DNA of 31,550 nt, from positions 19,050 to 50,599 of the forward strand of contig MU006125.1 of assembly GCA_010093705.1 (NCBI GenBank). Reading direction: 5' to 3'. This stretch comes from Patellaria atrata CBS 101060 (taxonomy: Eukaryota; Ascomycota; Dothideomycetes; Patellariales; Patellariaceae). The translations under genes were made by a program, and so were the position numbers. Below, in pieces: positions 1 through 9,807 of this stretch. Within the stretch, counting starts at the first letter, position 1. Each line of letters starts with the position of its first letter. Under the pieces are notes generated by a model. The model searched no databases. It saw nothing but the letters and a program-made list of their open reading frames with translations, and was not told the origin of the DNA.

Positions 1-2634
1 GGTGCCGTCGTCTGATGCCGATGCCACGACCTGGCCGTCCGGCGAGAACGCTACGGCGCTGACCGAGTCCGTGTGGCCCTCGAGCGTGCTGAGGCAAGCG
101 TCCCAATTATCTTTCATCTTTGGTAGCTGGGTAATCCATCCCGGTATATACTTTATAAATGTCTTCCGTATTATACTCATCTCCGGAGCAAAAATAAGCG
201 CTGAAGAATAGATTTGTAGAGGTGCGTTTTCCAATATAGGTCGGAACCGTAATATAAATCTTTCTGCATCGCGAAGAAAATTTGAGCTAGCACTCCTATC
301 TGACTATACTATAGGTAAGTATAACGATCAATAGAATGTCTAAAACAATCTTACATTTTCGAGCATCTGTAAGCTATTGATCATATGGATACATTTATAT
401 GCATCTCCGATAAGGCTTATAGCTTCCAGCCAATATAGGAAATACTTCTGGAGAAAATGGTGGATGGCATCTCCGTCGTGTATGTGCCGTTTACTTTGCT
501 CCAAATGATGTACCCAATAACGGCAAGCATATTGTAACTCAGGCGGTAAACAGCTAGCTATTGTACCTTTATCAATCTCGCTTTTTAGAGTTCCTAGTCT
601 TTGGAGGTTACATATGTTTTTCTGGAGGCCTTTCGAACTGGACATTAACTGAAGACACTTAGCTACTAGCCTCTCGTGTGTTTCTTTCTCATCTATCCAG
701 AACGGACTCTTTCCCTTCTTTCGAGGATCGACTAGGAACTCGCGAAATGATAGATGTAGGAGCCTTATAGGTATATCCTCACTATCAGGAATGCTAAGAA
801 CAGATCGTAAAGAATCTAGGCGGCATCTAATATCTTCTTTTGGGATACTGAGGAGACGTGCAAGTGAGGGAATAGAGAGAGGACTTTCAAGAACGACGAT
901 ACTCCCAACTACTTCTCGAAACTCGCTGGTCCGTCTTTGCATGTCTGCTTCATCTTCGTCCTCAAATAGCTGATTTAGGATAGGAAGGTATGTTCTATCA
1001 AGCTTTGAAACATGAGTGACCGACTGATATTGAAGGACGGCTTCTAAGCGCTTTTTAGGATTATCTCGTTGATCTCCGATATATCGACACACAGTGGCAG
1101 CGAAAATGAACAATGGGATAGCGAGCTCGGCTAAGGCCTGCATTTGGGCTTTACTAGGCCAGTTGGGGGACAGCGAACGCTGCTGCTGTATCTCCCCGAG
1201 CTCATGCTCTAAGAAGAGACGTATATCGTGCTCGATAGTTTGCTTCGCCACCTGGTGAAGGATTAGGTCCTTATATGTGCCATCGGGCATACGTTTGAAC
1301 CCAAGGTGAATATGTAGCTCCGGCCTACTAGTTACAAAGACCCGTAACGACACTGGCGCAAGATCCGTAGTTCGTGAAAGAAGTTGGAGAATTGCTCGTA
1401 TATCTTCGACTCGCTCACATTCGTCCAGCGCGTCTATTACAATAACCAGTTCCATAGTTTGAATGGGTGCCGCCCGTAAGAGCGGCCGGAGGATTAGCTT
1501 CTCATACTGATCTTTTAAAGCCTTCTTAGAAATAGCTGGGTCGGCGTCGATTGCTTCCTCCATGCCTGATTTCATGCCTGGTACTCGACCCATCAGATGT
1601 GTAGCGATGGTGGTGAAGAATAGTCTGGCACTGGCGCGTTCTGCCTCGCCTTTCTTGAAAAAGAAGCTGGCTCCTAATTGACCTTGGTCGGCGAATGACT
1701 GGGCGAGAGTCCTTGCAATTGTAGACTTTCCTGTGCCAGCCATACCGTTTAGCCAGAATATACGTTTACTGTTTCTATCCTCCGCCCATTCTGTTATGTG
1801 GCGGAGTAACTCAGTTCGAGTACCTTGAAGGCATTTGGGATTATATTCTTCCATGTGAGAGTCGAAGGACGCTCCTTTCGCGATCGGTAGGTTAATCGAG
1901 ATATTATCTTTAATCTCTCTCTGGAGTCGATTTAACGCCTTCTGCCGTCCTTCGCCATATATAAGCGGCATGTGAACATCAAAAATGCCTAGTAAAGAAT
2001 ATGCTGCGTCTTCTTCGCGTTTAGTCTCGCGCCTTTCTGCCCATAATATCCGCTCCTTAACGCTAAACCCAGATAAACGGCTTCCTTGAAGAGCGAGAAC
2101 GGAAATTCCTGTTATTTCGTGAATTTCTTGTATAAGTGAAGATTTACTACCAAGTCGGTTACCCTCTACGGAGAAAAATTCCACGGATCTTGGAGCGATA
2201 AGTTCTTGGAGAGTCCAGCCTCGACGGAACCATCTGCTGTTCTGAAAGGCTAGTTTCCATCCACCTTGAGAGAGCACGTTGCTATCACTAGATCCAGTCG
2301 AAACATCTGAGAGATATACATAGCATTTGGCAGCATTTTGGTACCAGCGGAACATAGAGTTAATAGCCTCTGAAAGCTCGGCGTCGCTTGATTTATTGAT
2401 GCAGCAAGTGTCGACCCAGCAGAATTCCAGACCGTCATTAGCAGCTTGCGCTCCGCAGAATTGAATCTTTTTGTAGCCAGCCTTGGTTTTGCCTGTGCCC
2501 TTCACTAGATCTCTAAAGGTGACCTCTTCGTTATCATCTCCCCAGGTATGCGAAAGAATAGCATATTGGTGAATAGGAGTGCCTAAGAATTCAACCGGGG
2601 TGAGCTTGTCATCGTTAACTTGTAAAAGACGCAT
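1..2634 (-). CDS. HET-NACHT-WD40 (HNWD-type NLR) protein, 3' part off window
   Basis: Likely a STAND/NLR-type cytosolic sensor of the HET-E/HET-D/HET-R class, whose members control heterokaryon incompatibility cell death in Podospora. ATG is at 2634. Exon 1 (2634-355, 760 codons) holds a HET domain at about residues 25-240 (YAILSHTWGD, CWVDTCCINK, RGWTLQELIAP, LIYGEGRQKA). A NACHT NTPase follows, with Walker A GMAGTGKST at 297-305, Walker B LVIVIDALDE at 396-405 and the FVTSRPE motif near 433-439. A 51-nt phase-0 intron (354-304, GTAAGA...TATAG) removes an in-frame stop. Exon 2 continues open from 303 to base 1 and ends in the first WD40 unit (STLEGHTDSVSAVAFSPDGQ). Base composition turns GC-rich at the WD repeat, as expected for the homogenised repeats of this class. 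Family assignment is firm; allele specificity lies in repeats outside the window. No break is seen in the visible part. Confidence 0.9.
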
Positions 2635-2824
2635 AACTAGTAGATTCTTGGAGAACTCTGGATAAGGGAACCGTTAAAATAATTGTAGATAAAATTTAGC
2701 CCTATGAAGTAGTCAAAAGAACAGCGATTGTGCTAGTTAGTAGATTCATGTTATGAGACTAAAGGAAGGCGAGCGGGGAGAATATGGGGCAGGGGCAGTG
2801 CATAATGGCTACAGTAAGGTCGAT
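2635..2824. other. Short upstream spacer of the HNWD gene
   Basis: This is the presumed promoter and 5' leader of the HET-NACHT-WD40 gene, squeezed between its ATG and an LTR-like fossil. No coding potential is seen. The proximity of the fossil could influence expression, but nothing in the sequence proves it. Confidence 0.4.
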
Positions 2825-3037
2825 TGGTTCAATAGGGTATTATGAGATAAACTGAATCTGCAGGTGCACGGAGTATATCGCTTGATTGTTCTCCATATGG
2901 AGGTAACACCTCGTTATATACTAGAGTAGAAACAATCTGTTGAGTCGTTGAGAATACAAAACAGAGGTACACCAAAAGATAGGCTTTTGGTGAGTTCTGA
3001 CAAAACTGACAGTTTACAGGGAACCTATACATTAACA
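2825..3037 (-). mobile_element. LTR-retrotransposon relict (LTR-like fossil)
   Basis: The segment reads on the minus strand from TGTTAATG to a CA-type end and contains a core of about 78 bp (2879-2956) with a TATATAAC box. That core is nearly identical to the solo LTRs at 6110-6268 and 27933-28090. The outer parts differ from those copies; one flank instead resembles the LTR-like scrap near 31190. No clear target-site duplication was found. It is best described as an old, incomplete LTR of a related subfamily, with no internal coding region. Ends are approximate. Confidence 0.5.
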
Positions 3038-3724
3038 CCTCACCATCTAATAGGTATAGCTGGTAAGCGTGCTTTGAAGCAAAGAGCGTGGCCGATCTAT
3101 TTAGAAAAGAGTAGGTAACCCCATTGCCTTATCAAGTGCTTTGCCCACTTAATGAGACTTGATATACGACAAATCCTTACAAAGCCGATGGAGCCTCGAA
3201 AAAGGCATGGATGGATTGTAGCACAGGATATAAAAGCTGGACATGTAATAAGGTAGGTCTAATCGTAAGATGTAATTCTAGAAACTGGGCATCAGGAAAT
3301 CGGCCTCTGCACCTCTACGTGGTGATGCCTAGGAACCTGAAGGTGCAGTTATAACGTTCTAGTCAATCTAGATCGTGTTATAGACCCTTCAGAGCCAACG
3401 CAGAGACGTCTCTACGGCTGCGCAGCGCTTGCGTTGTGTCGTGGTTGTGATGGTGAAAACTCTGCACCAAGGGGTGGAGAACTTCACCAGCTCGTGGGTG
3501 AGCACGACGACAAATAGACACTACAACTACGGCTCGTACGAGGAAGAACATCAGTATCACGAATCTCCATACCATACCAAACAAGCGATAGCCTTACTCC
3601 TCTCTACACTTTACCGCAGCAACGACGCTCCTCCATCGCCGCACCTGCGCCTCGCCAGCGCCTACTCGAGCTCGTTGCACACACGGATTTTAATTCAAAA
3701 CAAATACACGGCTTACAAACAATT
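3038..3724. other. Gene-free spacer
   Basis: No convincing gene on either strand. The right part (from about 3400) is more GC-rich and gives only short overlapping reading frames without splice support. A weak imperfect inverted repeat surrounds 3345-3385 (TTATAAC / GTTATA arms). Confidence 0.4.
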
Positions 3725-3838
3725 CCCGTACACCTACGCCCTGCACGCGTGCTGCCTACTTAGCACGGCTTCGCACGAAATACCCGTACACCTGCGTCTT
3801 ACATGCATGTTGCCTGCTTAGCAAGGCCTCGTACACGC
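3725..3838. repeat. Two degenerate tandem copies of a 58-bp unit
   Basis: CCCGTACACCT begins at 3725 and again at 3783, giving a 58-bp period. The two units share most bases, including CTGCCT, TTAGCA and GGC.TCG blocks. The unit is GC-rich and not coding. A second 58-bp tandem pair lies at 4003-4106 and may be a more diverged part of the same array. Confidence 0.6.
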
Positions 3839-4002
3839 GATATACCTCTAATACCTCTGCTGGCGGGTAGACTGGTCCCCCACTCGCTGGCTTGTCCACA
3901 GCTGCGCTCCACAGCATACGTACCCGGAGTAGGATACCGGGTTATCAAGGGGATAGGACGTCCTTAGAAAGAGCTTGGAGAAGTATACGTATGCACGAGA
4001 TA

Positions 4003-4106
4003 CCCCTACAGTCATTCGACACGCAGACACGACGCAGGCGAGACGGAAACAAGTGCTACGCCCCTACAGCTATTCGGCACGCAGGCACGGAGCAGGCGAG
4101 ACGGAC
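4003..4106. repeat. Second pair of 58-bp tandem units
   Basis: CCCCTACAG begins at 4003 and recurs at 4061. Both units contain ATTCG.CACGCAG.CACG and GCAGGCGAGACGGA. The identical 58-bp period and the CACGA-ATACCC lead-in shared with the repeat at 3725-3838 suggest one eroded minisatellite-like array across about 3725-4106. Confidence 0.6.
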
Positions 4107-4250
4107 GGAACACGTACACAAGTAAGGGGAGAGGAGGAAGGTGAGGGCCATACACAAGGATGATAACACACGGATTCAACTAGATACTCCGTTCCGGAGT
4201 GCTGCAGAGCGACTCTCAATTGGAACAAACGATCAAGGGTAATAGCGAGA

Positions 4251-4267
4251 GGGGGGGGGGGGGGGGG
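4251..4267. repeat. Homopolymer run of 17 G
   Basis: A simple G run in a gene-free region. Its true length is prone to sequencing error. Confidence 0.9.
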
Positions 4268-4649
4268 CTGTATTTATGTTACTATGGGAGTCTATACTTA
4301 TCTGGACAGAACCTGACAAGCCTAGAAACGCACAAGGATTCTCACTTAACGTGACCTTCCTCCTATACGAGTATAGGGTGGGTTTGGCAAAGTGATAGGA
4401 AGCAGTACAACGCTTGTACTTCAAGTTGACGATACAACTTGCGGACTCCTTAACTCAATCACGGGTGCTCACGAAGGAGGCAAGGTATACTGTATGGAAA
4501 CAGAGTGACAAGTATGAGTTAAGTTGTAAACTGTAACATCCAAATCTTATGGGTAAGATTCAATTGTAAGAATAACTACGAAGAATCTAAATACATGAGG
4601 GAAAGACCGTCCTTAAATATTCCTATCCTTCACAGTTCAATTTGGTGGT

Positions 4650-4756
4650 GCTCATACTGCTCAGTGTTCATAACCCTTGAGCACCCTGATCACTGATCTC
4701 GTTGCTCATACTGCTCAGTGTTCACAACCCTTGAGCACCCTGATCACTGATCTCGT
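4650..4756. repeat. Two tandem copies of a 54-bp unit
   Basis: GCTCATACTGCTCAGTGTTC starts at 4650 and again at 4704. The copies are almost identical (one clear difference, TTCATAAC versus TTCACAAC), so the duplication is recent. No gene overlaps it. Confidence 0.9.
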
Positions 4757-5025
4757 CACGTGACCTCCGTGTTAGTTGTTCCGTTCCGGCACTTCATGCT
4801 GCCGTTTTACTGGTGATGCCTTTTCCTTGTCTTGTGGCTGTAACAATAGACCCTAAAAAAGGGACCGCATCAGACATTAAACAAGAATCAATCAATCAAT
4901 TAATTCTAGAAACTTCTTCTACTTCTATTCTTAAAGGATGTTATAAAGGATCTCTTAATAATAGGGATTCGAATGTCTATGCGATTAAAGAACATGTATG
5001 ATGGAAAGATAAGAGACTAGGATAG

Positions 5026-5189
5026 TGTTATGAAACGAGCATAGAGCTGTGGTAAAAGTGGGTTGAATTCCTCTAGTTCTAGCTACGAGTAGACGAGAAG
5101 ACATGCGTGAGCCAAGCCTCTCGGACCGACCCTTACCGTGAGACTAGCGGTGCCTAGTCACCGACCGGTTAGTATACCGTTCCGTAACA
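5026..5189. mobile_element. Solo LTR, family A, copy 1
   Basis: A 164-bp element starting TGTTATGAAAC and ending TTCCGTAACA, flanked by a perfect 5-bp target-site duplication GATAG (5021-5025 and 5190-5194). Termini, TSD length and size fit a solo LTR, probably Copia-like, left after LTR-LTR recombination. There is no internal region. It is about 98% identical to the inverted copy at 5889-6052, so both are probably young. Confidence 0.85.
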
Positions 5190-5194
5190 GATAG

Positions 5195-5888
5195 GTAGAT
5201 AGCCCACGTCGCATAGAACTAACCGCTTCGTGCAGCCGCTAGGTTTATGCAAAAAGCGAATTCAGTAGATATACTTTTCAAAATTTGATTACTAGATGAA
5301 AGCTTTAGATATTTAGATAATTCATGCTTTTGATACCTTAGAAATAGGGTGGTGGATGTAAGCGCGCGCTGATACCAGCTGAGCGCGCTACTTTAGGCTT
5401 GAAGAATCAGGGTTTCTAAACGCCTTGTCCACTTCACCTCTTATCCAAAATTTGAAATAGTCGACTGTGTTTTACACTATAACCGCTATTCGTCTCAACT
5501 TAGCTTATTCTAAAAAATCTACGCCTTTGTTCCGAAAGCTAGGCGCTAAGCAGTGCTTTAACGTATATCATCCGCGCACAATCATCACTAGAACTACCCA
5601 GAGCATTAGAGGAAGTACTCTACATAGCTGGGGACATCTTCGAGCATAGGTAACACCTATAGTACTGTGCAAGGGACCTTGGTAGTTCAATCCTTAAGCT
5701 AGGCTCAATTCACGTAATTCATCTTCAGCTCGTAGCACTGTTCTTTATAGCGTTATCGTCCAGCCCACCGTCGCTATTAACATTATCAAACAGTCACTCT
5801 GGTTATCACGAATGCTTTTGCTGAGGAAGATATTGTATAAGTAATGTTCGCTACTTTTTCTAACTATGTAAGCCTTAGCTCAACCTAC
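5195..5888. other. Gene-free spacer between the two family A LTRs
   Basis: About 690 bp of AT-rich sequence with no supported gene. A small hairpin is visible: AGCGCGC at 5361-5367 pairs with GCGCGCT at 5383-5389 around a 15-nt loop. The two flanking LTRs each have their own target-site duplication, so this stretch is host sequence, not the body of one element. Confidence 0.5.
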
Positions 5889-6052
5889 TGTTACGGAACG
5901 GTATACTAACCGGTCGGTGACTAGGCACCGCTAGTCTCACGGTAAGGGTCGGCCCGAGAGGCTTGGCTCACGCATGTCTTCTCGTCTACTCGTAGCTAGA
6001 ACTAGAGGAATTCAACTCACTTTTACCACAGCTCTATACTCGTTTCATAACA
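5889..6052. mobile_element. Solo LTR, family A, copy 2 (inverted)
   Basis: Reverse complement of the 5026-5189 element and the same 164 bp long. Flanks CCTAC (5884-5888) and CCTAT (6053-6057) are a near-perfect 5-bp target-site duplication, independent of that of copy 1. It is a second solo LTR fossil, whole at both ends, with no internal region. Confidence 0.85.
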
Positions 6053-6109
6053 CCTATCTTTTATATCGTACAGCTCTAGAACTATAACCCGAAGAGCATA
6101 TAACGTACT

Positions 6110-6268
6110 CATTAGACGTAGGAGTGCTGATAAATAGAGATAATCGCTCGATTATTCTACATATGGAGGTAACACCTCGTTATATACTAGAGTAGAAACA
6201 ATCTGTTAAGTCGTTAAGAATACGTTCCGTGGTAATTCCATATACTCCGTCTCCACCCTCATTCAACA
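6110..6268 (-). mobile_element. Solo LTR, family B, copy 1
   Basis: On the minus strand it begins TGTTGAATGAGGG at 6268, carries the TATATAAC box and runs 159 bp. It is flanked by a perfect 5-bp target-site duplication GTACT (6105-6109 and 6269-6273). It matches the copy at 27933-28090 along its whole length, in opposite orientation. It is a solo LTR fossil with no internal region; one terminus is diverged, so it is somewhat older than the family A pair. Confidence 0.8.
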
Positions 6269-6367
6269 GTACTTAATCACGTTTCAAGATATGCTACCGA
6301 CCGATTCAAGATAGTCTATATTAAACAATTGTTCTAAGGTCTATCAAAGTATCTAAAAGAACTTAAG

Positions 6368-8233
6368 CTAGGCGATTCCAATCTTCTCTTTATAGCGTGC
6401 CCATGCGGATATGAAATCTGCGCGCTGCTGATCGTTCATTGAGTTGACGTCCTCCACGCCAAATAGGTCACAGTACAACTGTTTAAAGTCCGCCATTTCG
6501 AGTTCCTGCCCTTTACCTCCGGTTGGAAGTGTACTTTTCACCGAGCGCTTGGGTACAACTGCCAAACTTGGGTTGGTTGACAGCTCACGTTGCCCGCGAG
6601 TGGTTTCGACTTGGAGTCCAACGGACGGGGAACGGTCCTTTGCTGCGCGTTTACCCGTCCTCACCTCATCAAATCTTTCTTCTGCTTCACAGGCCGCTGC
6701 GTAGATTGCCTTATCAGCTTCATGCGCACCCCACCTTTGTCGCAATGTGGCTCGTGTTTCCCACTTCTTCACCGACTCAGTGTCCTTTTCCCAGTGAATG
6801 AGAATGTACGTGGATGGATACCTTGCCCCTTTCTCTTTGACGACTTTCGGATTGATCAAGGCAAGTTCAGCATCCGCATTCGAACCGGCACCTGGCTTCG
6901 CCAGCCATGCAACGCCATAGATAGCCCGAATATGACGTTTCGTGTACTTGTACTTACCGCTTGCTAATCTCTGCTCTCCCTTCCGATTAGCAGGGTTGCT
7001 AACCTTCTGGTCATCTGGAGGATCATCGTCGTAGTTGGACTCACACCAGCTCTCAAGTCGATATTTCGGAGCGTTAGGCTGACCGTATTTGTTAATGAAC
7101 TTCGTCCCTCTCCCGGAGGACCAGCCGACGGTAGTGACGGGAATCGATGGGTCATTTTGCGGCCCAGGTCTATGAATGAGTGGCCTACCCAACTCCGGGT
7201 CTAGGGGAAGGTGCTTATCCTCTTCTTGACCTTGCGGATTCTCCTCGTCTTCCCGTTTGATTGATATGGGGACGTACACTGGCTGTTTCTGGGGGCTCCC
7301 GGTTCTTTCGGTGCGGTCTCTCCAAGGATTCGAAATTTCGGCCTCTGCAACGCCGTGATATTGCGTTTCATTGCCTTGGCTCACTAGGCCTTGTGGGCGC
7401 TCTCTGGCTCCCTATTATTAACTTATTAGTACATTATCATGCTGTTGCGTTTCGTTGTCTTTGCTCACCAGGGCTTCTGGGCTCTCTAAAGATTTGATTT
7501 TCTTCGCGATAGCTTCCAGCTCCTCCTTAGCATCTTTCTTCTTTTTGGTTAATTGTGCCTTCTCTTCCTTTGAAAGGATATTTCCCGCATCATTGAGGTC
7601 CTCGAGACATTTCGCTAGAATGACTCGCTGCTCTTTATCCTTGGCCTTCAAATCCCTTAACTCTTGTGTCATCTGATCCGTCCCGTTCTCATTCTCATTC
7701 TCATTCTCATTCTTATTCTCATTCTCATTCTCATTCTCATTCTCATTCTCATTCTCATTCTCATTCTCATTCTCATCCTCATTCTCATTCTCATCCTCGT
7801 CTTCAATGCGGTCATAATCTGACGTATACATTTCCTCGTATTCTGATAGATCTTCTTCTACAGCTGCATCTTCCGCCTCAAGTGCCGAGATCGAGCCCTT
7901 AAGTGAATCGATGGCTTCATTCTTTTGCTTAATCTGTTCCCTTAATTTCTTTTCCTCCCGTTTATGGGCTACCGGGTCTTCCGGGTGCGATTCCAGCTCC
8001 CAATCATCGAAATCATTCTGTAGGCGTTTAAGTTCCTCTATAAGCTTCTCTACTTCCTTCCTTTTCTGCTCTATCGTCTGCCGTCGGGATTTGCGGGCTT
8101 GCAGCGCCCTCCTTATTTTCGGGTCCAGCACCTTTTTGCCTTTATTGCGTAGATTTCTTTCCTTATCAATGATTGATCTCGTATTTTTCGTGCCCTTAGT
8201 TTTAGATGAAGATGACTTGGCTTTCTTTCCCAT
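6368..8233 (-). CDS. Two-exon coiled-coil protein with Glu-Asn repeat, unknown function
   Basis: ATG is at 8233. Exon 1 (8233-7469, 255 codons) encodes a Lys-rich N-terminus (MGKKAKSSSSKTK), long charged helices likely to form coiled coils, and an acidic ENENEN tract at about residues 148-182. The intron 7468-7412 (57 nt, GTGAGC, TACTAAT branch site, ATAG) is phase 0 and bypasses two in-frame stops. Exon 2 (7411-6368) has no nearby ATG of its own, supporting the splice. The product is 602 aa. The C-terminal half has a region with aromatic and charged residues (YILIHWEKD, KWETRATLRQRWGAHEADKA) that looks folded but that I do not recognise. There is no signal peptide or membrane segment, so a nuclear or cytosolic protein is likely. 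Splice model good; function unknown. Confidence 0.75.
7686..7796. repeat. Coding hexanucleotide microsatellite (ATTCTC)n
   Basis: About 18 near-perfect 6-bp units inside exon 1 of the 6368-8233 gene. On the minus strand they read GAGAAT and encode Glu-Asn. Being a multiple of three, unit gain or loss keeps frame, so tract length is probably polymorphic. Confidence 0.95.
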
Positions 8234-8319
8234 TGTGATTAATATGACTGATAAATGGAAATCTTAATGAACAAACTATAGTAGAAAGGATGTTGAAGAA
8301 TGGGTGAGGATTATTGAAT

Positions 8320-9402
8320 AGAAATCTCAAGTCCAGCTTGAGAGTTATTACTACTAAGTATAATGAGTTTAAGACTCTACTTGGGTGGTTTTATAGCTGT
8401 GGAAAACAATAATCATGGCTTTTAGCGCCGGAAGGAAATTCAGAATGTGATTACTAGATATTGCAACTCACCGTCTGAGATTCGGGCTATTGTAGATAAG
8501 TTCACAGTTTCCACTTCTGTTTTCCATGGTTTCTTCCCCTAATTTACGCAAGCGCTTTTAATAGATTTACCTTAGCCGCGCGGAAAGTTGAAAACCTAAC
8601 GCAACGGCTTTAGAACTTAATAATCACTTAGATAATATGGAGATGGCCGACTAATTTACTTTCGATCCGTATACTTCACAATATTTTTATCTCTCTTCTT
8701 AATTCTTTATACGGCTCCACGCGCTATAGCATCATCATCCCGATACGGCTAAGATGTATCCTGGAATGAGACTATCCCCCGCGATCATGATACAGGATAT
8801 ACGGCATATAATAATACCGTGCAGCTTACTTTCGGGACCGCTAGCCGGCTTCAATTTGACCTATAAACATTACACGTCTTGCCGGGTACCACTCTGACCT
8901 TCAATTTCCTCGGTCTAAATCATACTTTAATACAAAGTTCATTCCAGCACCTATACAACCATACCGGCCCTATCGACACTGGCTTTAATCAATTCAATTC
9001 CCACAATGTTTCTAGAAGGTCCTTTATAAATGTCTTAGTCAATTCAACCCGACCGCTGTGGTTCTACTGCGCTCAAACTTTAAAGATAAACCACTGTAAG
9101 CAGGGAATGGTCTTCAGCGTTAACCTAGGTTTAGAAGATGTTGATTAAGCTTTCCGGCTAAATATAATACTGAGTGCACAGCTCTACGACTGCTATCTCC
9201 CACTCATGGCCGAACTCTACTACTGTCATGACTTAGTTGCTACTTAACTCAACAACTGTTATTTCTCAATTTTCGAGAACTATCCAGAACACCTGCGTAG
9301 GAGTAACGGCTCCTAGAACCCAATCTACTATAGCTCTCTCGACGCTTACTCACTACCACACGCCTTGCCAAACCACGAACGTCCGGCCGAGCTTGAGTCC
9401 GG
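8320..9402 (+). pseudogene. Dead upstream copy of the cupredoxin gene
   Basis: This is a degenerate duplicate of the intact cupredoxin gene at 9808-10719, including about 330 bp of its upstream region (AAGTCC.GCTTGAGAG box near 8329, CGC.AGCGCTT box near 8550). The start region aligns at about 8650 but has no ATG, and several stops and small indels interrupt it. The longest remaining readable piece (8879-9148) still carries GTTLTFNFLGLNHTL and RPLWFYCAQTLKINHCKQGM, so the copper-site Cys, His and Met codons survive. Similarity ends near 9402, after the Ser/Thr-rich stretch. The offset to the intact copy is about 1.16-1.17 kb. The promoter is copied too, so this is a segmental tandem duplication and not a retrocopy. 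Confidence 0.8.
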
Positions 9403-9560
9403 CTTAAGGGTTGAGGAAGGTGAATTTAATAGTTAAATAGAAGTCTTAAGTCCGGCTTAAGAGTTAAGACAGGTGAATTTGGTAGTTAAGTAAAAGTCAA
9501 GTCCGGTTTAAGAGTTGTTACTCCTGAGCAAGGCGAATTTAATAGTCTACCCCGCTGGTT
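9396..9560. repeat. Three units of a ~52-bp promoter-region repeat
   Basis: AGTCCGG(C/T)TTAAG starts at 9396, 9449 and 9500 and is followed each time by a GAATTTAATAGTTAA-like tail. A related unit at 8329 lies upstream of the dead cupredoxin copy. The array sits at the junction of the tandem duplication and upstream of the intact gene. It may hold regulatory sites, but none is recognised. Confidence 0.7.
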
Positions 9561-9807
9561 TTTATAATAGCGAAAAAAAGGGAGGTGACGTTTTAGCTTT
9601 AAAATAGAATTTAGAACCTACTTAATAGTTACTCACTTCAACGATTATTATTTAGACGCTTTATAAATGAGCTTTTTATGGTTTCTAATTCTACTTCTCC
9701 CTTTCCCTTCTACGCGAGCGCTTAAAATAGTTCTACGTTAACCGCGCGAAGCTAAGAGTCTAAAATAATAGTTCTAGAACCTCTAAATTACTTAAATATA
9801 TGGCGGA

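Noticed and set aside
3429-4163. Several short plus-strand frames in the GC-rich patch
   Set aside because: They overlap tandem repeats, lack splice signals and have no recognisable motif.
5026-6052. Single foldback or TIR DNA transposon
   Set aside because: Each arm has its own 5-bp target-site duplication and TG...CA-type ends, so two solo LTRs explain it better.
7666-7902. Ser-His repeat frame on the plus strand
   Set aside because: Opposite-strand reading of the Glu-Asn microsatellite.
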